The notes beneath the pieces are model-generated. The model had not been told where the DNA came from. It did not search any database and was given only the letters and a program-made list of their open reading frames with translations. DNA of 64,000 nt, taken from contig NW_019091637.1 in NCBI RefSeq assembly GCF_001949145.1, positions 246,268 to 310,267 of the forward strand, given 5' to 3'. Shown here one piece after another: positions 45,900 through 59,655 of this stretch (position 1 is its first letter; every line of letters starts with the position of its first letter). Source of the DNA: Acanthaster planci. Its lineage: Eukaryota > Echinodermata > Asteroidea > Valvatida > Acanthasteridae. The position numbers and the translations under genes were made by a program.

Positions 45900-48800
45900 A
45901 CAAATAACTCTAATATACTCGTGTACATCCGGCACATAATTATGCATTGTTCTTTAAATTGAAGTATTGACAAACCAGATGTAGCTTTGCACTTTCATAT
46001 GTTGGGTTTGATTTCAGTTGGTTAATCAATATAACTGATATACGCGTCAATCCTGTGCCGTCTGGTTGTGAGCAAATACGTATACACAATGAGTATTTAT
46101 TAATAATTAATTTTTCCGAGCAAACGGGTAATCGGATATTTTATTGTGCGAATACATTAATTAAGACTCACAATACTTTATGTTTGCATCCGCTATTAAA
46201 ACACTTTACACTTTGGGTGATCCAAAGTATTAATTTTTATTGTGAATGAGAGTGATTTATAATGCAGATCCACACCAATGGGTAAAATATGTTAGAGAGT
46301 CTCTAAAATGAACTTATTGTATTAATACAGATTAGAATTAGTATTAAAGGCGATTGAGTATAAGTCCTATAATAAAAACGAAAGGAATATTGTTTAGCGC
46401 GGAAATTCAATCTCCTGAACAGTACGCTTTGGTCCTCTTTTGTGCTTGTATATTTCTCACTGACTTCTGTTAGAGTTCTCTTAGACTGTTTTAGTCGATA
46501 TCACCAGCGGGTGCTTGTGTTCTTGTTTATAAACACTGATCACAGCGTTTCAAAGGGAAGGCCGCAGTTCGCTTGCAGTTTATTTGAGCGCTTATTATGC
46601 ACGCCGTTAGTGTTCCACTGTAATGCAGTGACGTTAATTTACGTCATTCACTATTCAGTGTTTAGCTCTTGGTGTTCTTTCGCTTCAGTTTACATCGAAT
46701 CGTTCTTACGTGTTTCCACTTATATTCATTCCAAGTTTGCCATCATCACTTGGCACAGACGACACTTACAGTTTAAAAAGACTAGATGAGGGTCTGTGAG
46801 CACGACCACCCCTCCTGTATAAACAACACGTAGAAAGGATATGCGCGGTTGTTATCCCTATGGTATTTTACTCGCACGACTTCGATAGCCTTTTTATTTT
46901 TTTCCCTAGGGTGAAGGATATCGACACTATAGGATTACATGTATTCAAAAGAGGGCCACTACGCTGACGATTTCGTTGGCAGTAGGGAAAGCAGAGCGGA
47001 ACAGAACAGTCATAGTTTATTTGTTCATATATTTAGGTATGTGTAGGTTCGTTTCTGTAGCTTGTATGGGGTGCTGGTATCCATTAGAAATGTCAATTGT
47101 CTTTACAGCACCGCGCTAACTCTGCACATAAAATAATAATAATTGTGATTACTACTCGTGTATTTCAAACTCATTTTTTCGTTTGTTAAATAAATAGTTT
47201 TGTAGTGATGTTTATTTCATTGCCTGAAATTCACTGACTTTGAAAACAAATCTATATTTCTATCATTGGTCCTCCTTTACCAGTGCTCATTGGCGTCGCT
47301 AGAGGGAGGGTGTCGGAGGTGTCACCCCAACATCGTTTAGTTTTGTTGGCAATCTCATGGTCCGTCGGCAAAATATAAAAACGAAGAATGGAGATGAAAT
47401 AATTGAAAGGAAGGTGATACATTACACTGGGCAAGTTCATGTGGCACCAACCGCCACCCAAAATGGTCTGGCAACGCCCGTGCCGGTGCAACGTTTGGTT
47501 GTAGAGTAAATAATGTGCAGATGCGCCTCCTGACTGCGCCCAACATCATTACCATTCTGTAGATGTTTTATGGGTGTAAAATTTTTAAATTTGTTGTTTC
47601 CTGCGGGATTTTCGTATAGTCTTCGGCATTTTACATGCTCGTCTCTTCACTCTTTCATGACACCATTGTGTTAATTGCTGGAACTGAAAACGTGGTTTGA
47701 CACGGGTATCCGGTTCGTAAGTGTGACGTCACTTCAGTTTAAACCACACCCACTGCACATGCACTGCATAGAGTTACGTGCATTGATCGCCGTTTACATG
47801 GAACCATGGAACCGGAAGTTAACGCGCAACTTCAGCGATCGTCCAGTGTCACATAGACCTGACTCAAGTAGGGATCTCTGTGACGTCCTCATTGTTGCTT
47901 TGGATACATTATCGAAACGTGCGCCTTACTTGCTTTGAGCCCTCTTGTGTCCACTTATTACTGTGAGTTCAACTACCAAAAGTGGGAGCAGCCAATCACA
48001 TTGCCGGACATGTTTTTACGTCGTTCATACCTGCATTATAATGAGCAGATCTGACTACTTTGATTGGTGGAAATTCCGTAGACATGATGCAAGATCATGT
48101 CGTTCATATGCAATTATGAATAACTATACATATCTCCGACGGGGGTCTGATTGGCTTACCCGTCAAGAACTTACTGACTGGTGACTATGACACACGTAGT
48201 ACATGTGCAGTGAAGACTATCAAATGATGGGCGCCTTATAAGTGTTGTGCGAGCTGCAGGGCCCGAGCGCGACGACCGTGTAGTGCGTAACGGCTGAAGG
48301 GACGGCTTAATTCAACTTGATTCAAATCACATTGGTCGAAACTGGTAGGGCCGTAAAAGGACATGGAGCAGTTATCTGATCCACGAGACAATCTGACAGA
48401 ACCGCAAGGGTGTATGAATGAAAAAGTACAAGCGAGGCAACTGGGCATAGATGTATTAGTGATCGTTATCAATTCCCATAATATGGAAGAAACACCGTAC
48501 AGCCATTGCAAAATGTACAATAGTCTTGGAATCAAATTAGTAATATTGCAGTAGTAGCTCAAGCATTTAACGAAACAGCGAGCTTAACTCAGTCAGTCCT
48601 TTTGACGTCACAGTCGTTTTTTCCTGCAAGTGGCTCAAACTGTGGCTGGCTATCGGTATAAAACGTGATAGAATAATTCAAAAAGTGTTAAAAATCCCAC
48701 GCAGCTATCAGAACACCAGATAATGATACACGTACTACTAAATACTAAATGAAAATGCAACGTGATATAAAGAGGACATTTGCCCATTTTTAACAAATTT

Positions 48801-50770
48801 GAGGTAAAATTGACAACCAACAGAGGGTGATGTTTCTGTAGATGTTGGCATACAATATAGAGGCAAATGAGAGTAGGCAGTAAGACAAAGTACATGTATG
48901 GGCATTTCGTATGCCTTCCCCAGGATATACAAAAATATTGAAAAAAAAGAAAGAAAAATAAGGAAAAAGGAGAAAACATTGAAACGAAAAGATGACAAGG
49001 GATGAAAATCACCAATTTTTTTGAAAAAAGAAAGAAAATAAAAAACAAAGAAAACCCCAAAACAAACAAAAAAATAAACAAACAACCCCCCACAAAAAAA
49101 CCTGTTAATTTGCTCCCCCTCCCCGAAACTCCTTTGTTGGGGAAAGCAAAAGGTGATTGCCCCCATAAAAAGCTTAACAACAGCTGTTAGTAAATGGTAC
49201 ACATTAGAGAACTGAAAGTTAACCGAGTACCGCACTTTGCATTGATTCCCAGCAACTTAGAAATAATATGTGGACATACCATTTGTTTTGAGAAATATAA
49301 ACAAAAAAAAAACTTAAAGAAGAAGATAGTAACTGAGGGCAAAATGGACATTCTACGTAATAAAATCCAGCGGAGTCCGGCTATTCATAGGCCTACTAGC
49401 AGGGGTGAGCAATAAATGTATAAAGCACTTTTATTTCGAGATAAGCCTGGTGCAATGTCCAATATGCACGGTCGGATGGTTTTGGGACTTTATCCGGCAT
49501 CAGATTTCTCACTCTTGTAAAGTCGATACTACACTTTGGTTTTGCTCTGTTAAATTTGAATATGCCCTTGATGGCTCAGATTAGGTGCAGTGCACTAACA
49601 GTAACAGCGATAAGCACAATCAATAAACCAAATAAAGTAACAGGCGTCCGGTGGGTATACAGCGGGCAAATTCTTTTGAAAACGTGGAGCAGTCTCTTTT
49701 TCTTTCTACAAGCATCAGGCTGTACGAAGGTGAAAACATGCTGCTCTCTGCCTGAAATGCCGCCCCGTCTGGCCTGAAGATATCATTACGAAAACTTTGG
49801 CTTTTCTGCACGAGAAGGACGACCATTTTTAATAATATATTTAATGATGCCAGGTAGGTTCGGGTCATGCAGTAAATGGTCTAAAGGCTGGGTCTTACCT
49901 AGTGCTAAAGGGAACAAGAATGTAATTTTCTGATGTTTTATCAAATTACTAATTAGCAAAAGGAAGTTATCAAAAGTTGAACCATTTCAGGTTAAAGCGA
50001 CTTTTGCTGCAAACGTTTCTCGACATCAAATTTGCTTGGCTTTCGAGTACTCCTGAATTATGACCTGGCTTTTAGGTGAAATTCGCACGAGTTGTATGGG
50101 TTCAACTTTTGCGAACTCATTGCAGCACGGAAATTTTATCTGACTTCGCAAGTAAGCAAGCTAAGTACCTGAACTGCCATTATACGCAATTTTTGAAAAA
50201 AGCACATAGGCTTCTCTGGAAGTTGGGGGCTCTCTTCAAGACCAAGACATTTGAAATTGTCAACATATTTCGGACCATGCACCAATGCACTGCTGTTTCA
50301 CCTCGCCAAAATTCCACTCAATGCCCTCAGAGCGCTCAGTGGATACATTATGCTGCATACGTGGGCTACGCTTACGGAAGGAAGAGAGGAGACCTTATTT
50401 TGCGCATCCGATGCACGAGTTTTCTGAAGTTGATGAAAACAAAAACAAAAGATCAAGGCAACATGGATGCATATCGCTAAAGAAATTTGCGGAAATAAAT
50501 TTCTGACGCGTGAAATGGTTAAATGTCACGGCAACAATGTTGTGATGTCATGATTTTTTTAATTAGTTTTTTTTAATTAACCATTCAGGCGACACAGATA
50601 ACAGTGTAGGGTTGACGAAAGAACAATATACCATGCATCGTATGTGTGTGTGCGCAGGAGAATACGATTTCGTCGTTGCTGCTGGTTATAGTCCCAGTAC
50701 CGATAAGCTTTAAAGTTCTTAACAAGTGAGAAACTTGAGTGCGACTTTAAACAAAGAGTTAACAGCCTTT
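45900..50770. other. Intergenic interval without a recognised gene
   Basis: Nothing conserved was recognised. It contains an A-rich, low-complexity stretch (48940-49110, mostly AAAGAAAAA/AACAAAAA words) and ordinary AT-rich sequence. Confidence 0.5.
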
Positions 50771-50774
50771 TATG

Positions 50775-52542
50775 ATTGCGGTTGATGTCGGCTGTGGACC
50801 TTTTCAAAATACACGACCTCTGTCCTCACAATTTGAGAAAGTCATAGGTTTTGATGTGAGCGGAGGAGCAGCTCAAGGTAGCCCGGAGTGTGGCTAATGC
50901 TCCCAAAGATTTCAGGTAAGATTATACCTTATGCTCACCTACACCTTGTGAAAAAAAATTAACTGCTTGAACGGTACAAGGTCACCCAACGAGCTTGCGG
51001 AACCCTGGCACGGCCCGCTTATAATGGGTATTTTACGTGGGGACACCCAGTCACGTTCCGTTTACTTTTCCAGCGGCGTATCCAGGTTTTGGTATGTGTG
51101 CATGTGAGTGTGTAAACGCCTTCAATCGTGGACCTATAACAGTGGGGGACAATATGGTCCACCGTTGCCGAAGAGTCAACGGTTGGAAAACGTGCACAAA
51201 ACATATGGGAGGTCTTCCGAAAAAGTGAAAGAATGAACAAAAGAGGAACAATAGGGAGTCCACGATTGAAGGCGTTAACACACTTGGGTGTGTGTGGAGG
51301 GGGTTTAATTTTAAAGCGAATACGGCTGCGGGCTTATGCCCATTCAAAATGATACTGGTGGAGATAAAATATCAAAAGCCTTACTCGAAAATCCGTCGGG
51401 GGGGATTCCCAACCCTGCCCCCGCTGGATACGCCAGTGATTTTTTCGAAGAATCATCTCCGAGGCCGACCTAAGAAACAGCAATGTCAGCGTTTTATCTT
51501 TGAGTCTTCAAATTACATTGTGGGAAAAACACCTAAAGAAAATAGAATGACTTCATTAATTAATTAATTTGAAGTTTCCCTGAGGTAACGATAAAGTGCT
51601 AAACTGATTTTATTCTTCTGGTTTTATGTAAGATTTTACCTAAAGACTGCTTCAAAATAATTTTGTTACTTTAAATCTGCGTAGGAAAACCTCCACTTGC
51701 ACTTGTGGTCATGTATTTTAGATTTTCAAAAGTGAGAGGTCAATTATAGCACGATATTTCTCTTTCCCACCAGGCAATCTTTCAGTTTTGTTAATGTATT
51801 AACGCCTTTTAAACGCCATCCTGGTAACATTTTATGAACGTGTTGTGTTGTTAATAATACAAAGTTGAACACGTTGTGGTGTTTATTGTTTTTGAACAAA
51901 TACGTGTGGATGGGCTGATAATTTTAGACAAACACGTTTATTTAAAAATGTTTCGTTTCAAATGGTTACACTGTTTACATTTAACGCGAAGACGCGTTTA
52001 TTGTGGGCGTTTCTTTCGCTGCAGGAAAAGAAAACGACCAAATCTCGCGTGACATAAGGTCTTTCCTTCTCGACCGGTCATTGACCTCATTACTCGGACA
52101 ATCTGCCATCCGGCTGATCTTTTAGATACGTTCAAGGCGATTAAAAAATTGATGTGTCCAAAACATCGGCACGATTTCCTTAAAGTGCCTTCCTGAGAGA
52201 TTTTGCTAGGATCGAACAAGTCGGGCCCTCAAACTGTTTTGACAACATATCCACCTGTCTATCTGTCAGTCGTGTCGTTTTCTGTCACTTATGCCACTTT
52301 CAAATTGTTGTTCATCTCTTGTGACAAGAAGTGGCAGCACAGAGAGAACCCCGGTATAGGACAATTCAGCTGACCTGGTCACCTGTGCAGAGGCAGTCCA
52401 CTGGTTGACTTGAGCGCTTTCTCTCGGGAGGTGGACAGAGTGCTGAAGCTGGGTTAAGGTACTCTACAGCTACTACCTCCTGCAGCCCTGGATGGACGGA
52501 GAGGATGAGAGAAATGCACAAATCGAAGAGGTCATGAGTCAG
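50775..52542 (+). pseudogene. Broken tandem duplicate of the downstream SAM methyltransferase (two exon remnants)
   Basis: Remnant of exon 2 at 50775-50915: it starts VAVDVGCG (motif I of the SAM fold), keeps the TRPL, FEKVIGFDVS and ANAPK-like blocks and the AG|gtaaga donor, but has a one-base frame change after the VIGFDVS block. Remnant of exon 3 at about 52341-52542: it keeps DNSADLVTCAEAVHWLT, REVDRVLK and the CAG|gtgagc donor, but has in-frame TAG and TGA stops and a later frame change. Exon order, introns and splice sites match the intact gene at 53775-58913, so this is a DNA-level duplicate, not a retrocopy. Exons 1 and 4-6 were not found. The intron contains a hAT-like element (51071-51438). 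Confidence 0.87.
51071..51438. mobile_element. hAT-like non-autonomous element with internal inverted repeat
   Basis: The left end CAGCGGCGTATCCAG is mirrored by the right end CTGGATACGCCAGTG; both resemble the hAT-like ends at 3861-4151. Inside, TAAACGCCTTCAATCGTGGA (from ~51113) is repeated inverted near 51258-51278. The flanking octamers do not match well, so the target-site duplication is decayed or the edge is off by some bases. Confidence 0.65.
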
Positions 52543-52559
52543 GTGAGCTGAGAGATAAT

Positions 52560-53770
52560 AGAAACGTTGGCATGCTAACAAGAAGCTATGGACATCATTC
52601 CTTTGTGCCCCTTCAATGACCTACTCCTAAGCAAAATATATACTGCATAAATTCTTCACTTCGACTGTGCGCACATTTAAAGAATGTCAGCGAGCAACAC
52701 ACCTTTAGTAAATGAAATTTGAGGTGGCGTCTCTTTACGGGATGGGTTTTGTGGGATAATCATGTGCAAAAACCAAATATGCAGTGTGGTTGCTTATGAG
52801 CATAAGTTTGTTATTCAGAAAAAAATTGGTATGTGTTTTAAATAGCAGCAGGTTTGTCAAGTGGTTATGACATGCCCCTTCTGTAATTAATGTATACTTC
52901 ACAACCTGGGCAAACTGAAAGAAAGACAAGGTGATGGTCAGTTGACTAAGTTATTTAAGTGGTTCCATAGTGAATACAGGTCAAGACTGGCAAAGAGAGT
53001 TATGTTCATGGAGGACAGGTCAGGACAGGGCTAACTAATAAGGATTTACGACCAATTGCTTGGAACTTGAAATTAAGTAAAGGGGATTGGATTTATGGCT
53101 TATTGGCTACTCTGAACTTATGAACTTGTGACCTGCCTATACTGCTCACGTTTAGAGGCAGTAACGTTAAAGGCCACTGCAAGTTAGTCTTCCAATTGGT
53201 ATTGCGAATTGTAACGAAAACCTGGCAAAAGTGTGATAATTGGGTAACACATTTGTTATGATATTTTGTTCCACGTTTATGGTCCTACAAACCACTCTCT
53301 CCGCTTCATTATTTCTTTGTCTTCATTAATTATTTCTTTGTCTATTTCATTAATGAATCAAATCGGAAAACAGCGGAGCAAACCCCACACGTGTAAACAT
53401 CGATGAGTATCGTCTGCTAGAATAGTCTTGCACAGATAACCTGTAGGTCACCATCGCACAAGCACGAACACATAAACTGAATGTGCTCAAACATGCACAC
53501 GCATATACCCATGCACACACTCTACAGGACCTGAGGTCACGTTGTCGATTTCTTTCCGTGGCAGTTACTCATTCAAGCACGACAACGTACAATATCGCTA
53601 TTTACTGTTCATTTTATTTGTGAAAGCCGGCATCGCTTGCTCTTGCAGTATATGTAATCACACGGAGAGCAGCAATATTTCGTGCTTAAACGGGATTGAT
53701 TTTTCACGTCTGCTGTTTAACTCGACGAAGTTGAGCCTTTATAATCAGGAGTCAGTTTGATATTGCCAGT
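52560..53770. other. Spacer between pseudogene and methyltransferase
   Basis: No exon remnant of the duplicate was found here. There is a short tandem duplication of TTATTTCTTTGTCT-type sequence near 53310-53345 and a CA-rich stretch near 53460-53520. The promoter of the methyltransferase should lie in its right part, but no TATA box is evident. Confidence 0.4.
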
Positions 53771-53774
53771 GAAA

Positions 53775-56700
53775 ATGAGCGCCAGGCTGTTCGAAGAAGC
53801 TGACCACGCCGAATGCTACCAGAAAAGTCGTCCGGATTGGCCGCAGGAAATCATCCAGACTTGCTTGTCCTTTCTTCGCGAAAAGGTATAGTGAATCTCC
53901 GTTCACTGCATGTTGTAAAAATCGTCTACTTGATTCGTTAACTGTTATAAGAGGGAAGAAAGCCTCGCTGAAAGCATTCAATGCGTGGGTTCTGGTGAAT
54001 GTGACTAGAACTGCCCTTGTCAGCAGAAAACAAGCAGTTAATAAGTCAAGTATATCAATAAGATATTTACCAGATATTCGTACAGACTCCTACAGTGTCA
54101 GAAGCTTAGACTGTTACACGGAAAACATTCAGTGAGAGGGTTTGTGCATGATCAAATCATAGCTCTTATCACTTTCGCGAAAGATTGATAAAATCCCAGA
54201 AACAGCACTGTCGTCGGTTAAAAACCAGTGTATCCGACTGGACAATCTCAGGTTAAATGTATGTCTTCTCTTTACACACACAAAAAAACACTCAACCAAA
54301 TCTCTCCATTTAATTTGGCGATAGCCCAGCACGAGAATCGATGCTCGTTCCTCGCCTTTTATTGACATTTATGCAATTTACTATACTCCTTTTTTTTTAC
54401 AAGATTTCAAATTCCATTAAGAAAAATTTACATCGATGGCTAAATATAAAATAAGTCGTCCATTGGCCATGTCACGGAAGCATACTCTTAGTAGTTAATG
54501 TTGAGAACATTTTCATTTATACTCCTGTCTGCGTACCCCAGTTTGCAAATGCCAATTGTACAGCAATTCTCTTATGTTGTCCTTAATTTCAAACAATACA
54601 TAATACCGTTTGCAAGCAGAACCATGTATCCGGTATTTTATTCATATTTTAGCATCACTTCATTGGAGACCACGACGTCCAGGAAAAACCAGAGATAAAA
54701 ACTTCAAAAATGCTCTGGCAACCTGTGTCCAAAAACCGTCAGCTGTCCCACCTGTGCTGGTGTTGGACTTCACCTAATAATTCTATGGGTGTAGTGACGA
54801 TTTTAACGCGCGTCTGTGGGTGTGCTCGCTAGAACTAACCGTCTACTCAATTGACCCCCTTTAAAACTCCCATCCTGACATTCCAGATTACATAACACAC
54901 CTGCTTACTGACCCACACACTATATGTGTTATTCGAATTTACAAGACAATAGTTTCTCGCTTTATTGCGAACTGCGGGAAATATGTAGTCTTGCTAATGT
55001 CTTGGAAAGGCACTGAAAATGTATAGGCCTATCTTTGATAGGTGAATATTTAAAAGCAAATTCTATCTTATCAAAATGACAAGTTTTTGCCGTTAGTGCA
55101 GACAGACATCGGCTTCCTCTGCTCAAAATATTTCGCCGATGTTATGCACTGGCGAAAAATTTTCCTTTTACTGTAATATTTTCTGAGTTTAAACTGGACG
55201 TACTTCTGGTAGAGTTTTCAGCACTTTCTACAAATGTTTCTGGTTAATATTACCCCATGCCCGCTTTCCGTTGGTCGGAAAGACATGTCGAGGCACGAAC
55301 ACAAACATTGGGGTATTGGGACATCTGCAGTGAGTGTTCTTGAAATAGGAACAGGAATGCGACAGGGACAGGATTTGAATGATTATTATTACTGAATTTC
55401 AATAACATATAACGCAGTTTTGGCCACAAGCCCCTAAAATATTACAGGTGAACTTCGTATATCCAGAGGACTGGGCCGTTTGAACTGGCGGTTGATGTCG
55501 CGTGCGGCTCAGGGCAAAGCACACGACCATTGGCACCTCATTTTGCCAAAGTAATCGGAACGGACATCAGCGAGGAACAACTCGGAGCTGCCAAACGTGT
55601 TAGTAATCCGCCAAATGTGGAATACAGGTAAATTCTTTCACTTTCTGCTGCAAACTGTTCGAGAGATGGAGTGACTGAAGTAAAACAATATATTTGCATG
55701 CATGTTTTGTGCTTCAATTTATACCATGGAAGAAATGTTTTCCCCTTCATGGGCTAATTCTTCCGTAGACTTATAAGATGTAGGCCTACTTTCGACTTCA
55801 GAGATATAGCTCTTACGTGCGGCTTATTTATCTCACGTACGACTTATGCATGTACTTGTACGATCTATCCACAATCACCAGTTGTGTATTGCACCTGATT
55901 GGTTGAATTGATAGATCTCGATAACTGCAAACAAGTCCCATCCATTGTACTGGACCTGAACTCAACATATCAATTCAAATGCATAGGCCTACTTGCACAC
56001 TACCTTCTTAAACAGAATTGGAAGAGGTGAGTGCATCCCTGTAGCAGACAACTCGGCAGACCTTGTTACGTGTGCCACAGCTGTTCACTGGCTTGATGTT
56101 GATGAATTCTTTCGGGAAGTCGACCGGGTCCTGAAACCTCTCGGATGTGTCTTCATTTACAGCTATCACATCATTTATCCCTATTGGGAGGGGGAGGATT
56201 CAATGAACCAAGAACTGGAGAAGCTTGTGCGTGAGGTAAGGAAGTTATTCTTTAGGGAACCTTCTTTCGAATATCTAGAAAGTTTGATTCCTTTATTTTT
56301 GCCACTGATACTGACATTTTGGTCCACGCTAGTCACCTATTGAGTTTGTGAAACAAATTGTGCATAACTTAAGTAGTACCTAGCAGATGTTTTTCCACAA
56401 TTCATCTGTTTAAGATGATGTGATGCATTTAATATATGTATCAAAAGAGAAACGTATTCCAAGACATTGCTATCTTGGTCCCGCTGGGAGTTCACAATGC
56501 TGATGATGTTTTCATCAAGTTAGTCTCGTCATATAAGCGTGAAGAGACTTAATGATAATCTGCGTCGCTGTCAGAAAAAATGAACCCAACAACTGTTGCT
56601 TTCAATTTTGTTTTTCGCAAGACAAAGAAACCCCTGATGAAGTATGTACTCGTGTATAATTTTAAAAGACAAGTGAAAAAGAAGGGACTTTGCCTCTGTG

Positions 56701-58913
56701 TTGTATTATGGGTCAACCATGTAGCAAAAAATGTCCTAGGTTTTATTACTGAAATAGCCTAGATCTTTAAAATGCAACTCTTGCTTCCATCGCAGGTGTT
56801 CATGAACATATTGGTCCCGCATTTCAACGATCGCATACATCTGGCTTTAAACAATCTGACTGACATTCGTATTCCGTATGCAGAGAATATAAGGTATGAT
56901 ACATAAGGCATATTGAGGGGGTGGGCTTGGGAGGGCGGCAAAGAGAGCAAAATGATGATGGGGTTGTTATTATTATTTGATTCGTCATCATCACATCGGA
57001 CCAAATAAACATACACAAATCTAGACAAGATGACAGGAGCTAGAAAGTGAACTTAATCACTATTGCCAAAAGGCATACAGCCCCAAACAACAACTAAAAG
57101 ACAAAAGGCATTCTTAAAAAAAACCCGCTACATTTAAAAAGGTAGAAAAAAAGCAAGACCACAAAATAATCGTTAATTGGGCATGTATCTTGGGAAGCCA
57201 GACCAATTGCCAGGTAAACAGATAAAAATAGCATACAGAGGTATGACACTCATCATATGTAGACAGCAAACTGGGAATTTTTTAGACCGTGGTAATTTAG
57301 TTTATACCATAATTTAAGCTGCCTTAAAAACTGTGAGAGATAACCCATCGATAAAGCAGTTCGAAAGGTTTTGGGGAGTGTCTCCCATAGACAAGGGAAT
57401 GCATGGATTGGATTATGATGTAAGCAATTGTTTCTAGCTACAGGATGAGAAAATCTTAAATCATCAATATGCCGGGAGTTGATATGAATGTGTTCTACCA
57501 CGGAACTGCATGAAACGTCACGATACAAAGTTTTAGCAACAAAAGACACCAGTATATCGTCCAGATGGGACTGGAGAGAATACCAGTTCAACTGTTTAGG
57601 CCTAAGTCGATCAAGGTAGGGCATCTCCATTCTCCTCTGCCAGAGAAGAATTCTTGTCGCCCGTCTTTGGACCTGCTCAATATTCCTGTGTGCTAAGGTA
57701 CCAAACGGACAATCCATATTCTAAAATGGGTATAACAAGCGATTTGTTGAGACAAAACCGAGCATGTGTGGAGAGACCTTCAGCCACACTTGAAATAAAA
57801 CCAAGCATCTTATTAGCCCTAAACGTAACGTACTTCACGTGTCTTTCCCAGGTTAATCGGTAAGCTAAAAACACACCGAGGTACTTTATTCCATTAACAA
57901 CCTGCAGTGGACCAGAGTGGAGCTAGGATATATTGCGGGTCGATAACCCTATTCGTCTTTGTAAATCTAACCACTTTTGTTTTAGAGGGAGGAAGTTTCA
58001 GACCAATCAGAGTAATGACCCTGAAAATGGACCGTTATATTACGACCCTACAGGAAAGATTTAATCCAGTGCCATACATCTCCTGTGATATTAAAAAGAC
58101 TTGAGAATTTGTATAACAGGTACCATAATGTCGAAAGCCTTTGAAAATTACAAAAAACTGCATTAACCATTTGGGCCTCTCGACGATCTAATGTAGATGA
58201 CCAATCATAGACAACATTCATTAATTGGGTCACGCAGGATTTCCCTTTAGAGAACCCATGTTGTACTGGGGTCATCAAGTGATTATCCCGGAGATGATCT
58301 TGCATGGAGTTAGTCACTATATGGTTGTGGTAATGGACATCTGTTGAGGTAATGGACATCTTGTATCATCAGCGAAACGATGAAAAAATTAAAAATGCAG
58401 ATTTTTTTGCTAATGAAAGTATGCCTCATGGTAAGTTGACGATGTTAGCAGATCCGGGTAAAAATAATAGTGGAAACCAAAGGAGTATGACTGTTTTTCT
58501 GCATTGCCCCAGGAATGAAGCGCTCGAGTTCCGACAGGAATCTTCGGTTGAGTCCTACATGGGATATCTCAAGTCCTTATCCGGCTACCGGGCGTATCGT
58601 CAGAAGAATCCGAATCTGCCAGATCCGCTGGACACAGTTCAAGAGCTGTAAGTCCAGACACCGTACAAGTGAAGTATTAAAAAAAGAGGAATAAAACAAA
58701 AGCTATGCCCCATGGGTTGAAAATACCAATTATTGAACAGTGACAATGAAATACTTATAGACTTGAAAAATAGCATATCTTATGCATTATTTATGTTTTT
58801 ACAGATTAACTGTGTCGGGCTCGAAAACCCGTTATCAGGACCCGAAACTGTATATGCGGTCACCGGTTGTAGTTCTTCTCGGCAGAAAACTGGAATCGAA
58901 AAATGTCAAATGA
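53775..58913 (+). CDS. SAM-dependent methyltransferase, Methyltransf_11 class (277 aa, 6 exons, complete)
   Basis: A small soluble class I methyltransferase of the type seen in the Dictyostelium DDB_G0268948-like / yeast trans-aconitate-methyltransferase-like group; the acceptor is unknown. Exons: 53775-53885, 55467-55627, 56016-56235, 56796-56893, 58513-58647, 58805-58913, all phase-consistent. The N-terminus (FEEADHAECYQKSRPDWP) is typical of the family. Motif I is DVACGSGQ (residues 47-54) and the acidic residue after strand 2 is Asp70 in VIGTDIS. ADNSADLVTC and AVHWLD (about 101-117) form the motif that precedes the substrate pocket. REVDRVLKPLG follows, and the C-terminal strand is VVVLLGRKL. 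The acceptor before 55467 (atccag) was chosen because the earlier AG at 55447 would bring in a stop. Intron 4 contains an antisense retrotransposon fragment. A degenerate duplicate lies just upstream. Confidence 0.92.
57253..58359 (-). mobile_element. 5'-truncated, decayed non-LTR retrotransposon (CR1/L2/Jockey-like reverse-transcriptase C-terminal half)
   Basis: Read on the minus strand, three broken frames succeed each other. 58359-58048 carries the QHGFSKGKSC and ITGDVWHWIKSFL reverse-transcriptase blocks. 57874-57677 carries the thumb region (LTWERHVKYV, ILEYGLSVW). 57717-57253 carries the IEQVQRRATR block and C-terminal tail. The catalytic-core segment is damaged and frames are interrupted, so it is inactive. 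It lies antisense inside intron 4 of the methyltransferase. GTAATGGACATCT occurs twice near 58331-58362, close to the 5' truncation point. Confidence 0.85.
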
Positions 58914-59655
58914 AGTCAAAAGCTGCATGGTTTTGCTGAACATCTGACAGTAATAGATTTTAATTTGTGAATTATGTGCACTTAATTTGTCATGGGTTCT
59001 AAGGAGGATGCACTTGATTGTTTAAGTTTAATTTAAACATAAGTGAAGACTGCACGTTGTCCTTTTGCGTATGGAAAAAATAAGATCACCACCATGATTT
59101 CTTGTCTGCGATATTTCAAGGTTTAAAACCTTGTCCAATCAAACTTTTTGAAGATTATACCTAGTAGCCAACATGAAGATCTTTTTTGTAGCTCGGGATC
59201 CCACCACCAGAGTCTGTGTAAAAGCTCCCTTGGATATAAACAAATAGTGGTTGGAAGGGAATACGCGTGTAAAGTTGCTGTTATGTATGTTTTTATACCT
59301 TGTGCTTATGCCGCTCCTATGTATGAAGAGTGCCCTCAACTGTTTACCATGGGGAGGTTATACCTTCCACGATTGCAGAATACACCAGGTCAGCGCTCGA
59401 TCGAATGTTTCTGTCTATAACCTACTCAATACATCACAAAGTGGCGACAACGATGGGATTTCGTTAAATAAAATTGTTAACGATATAATTTCTCACCTGT
59501 TTGGTCAAATATTTGCCATATAGCAGTTAGAGTTTCGCTGTTTTGTGATTGATTTACGGATCGTTTTTGCAACGTGTCACTCGATACTCGATTGTTCTTG
59601 TTGTACATTTGCTCGTGCTTACATGCAACCCGTGTGTGTATAGTCAGCAAACAAT
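58914..59655. other. Downstream flank of the methyltransferase
   Basis: No gene recognised. An AATAAA at about 59467 could serve as a distal poly(A) signal; the real 3' end is uncertain. Confidence 0.4.

Noticed and set aside
46442-46789. 115-codon plus-strand frame with hydrophobic stretches
   Set aside because: No family resemblance, no splice partner, and base composition like the surrounding spacer.
48940-49190. Lysine/asparagine-rich and Phe-rich open frames
   Set aside because: They are low-complexity A-rich DNA read on both strands, with no conserved block.
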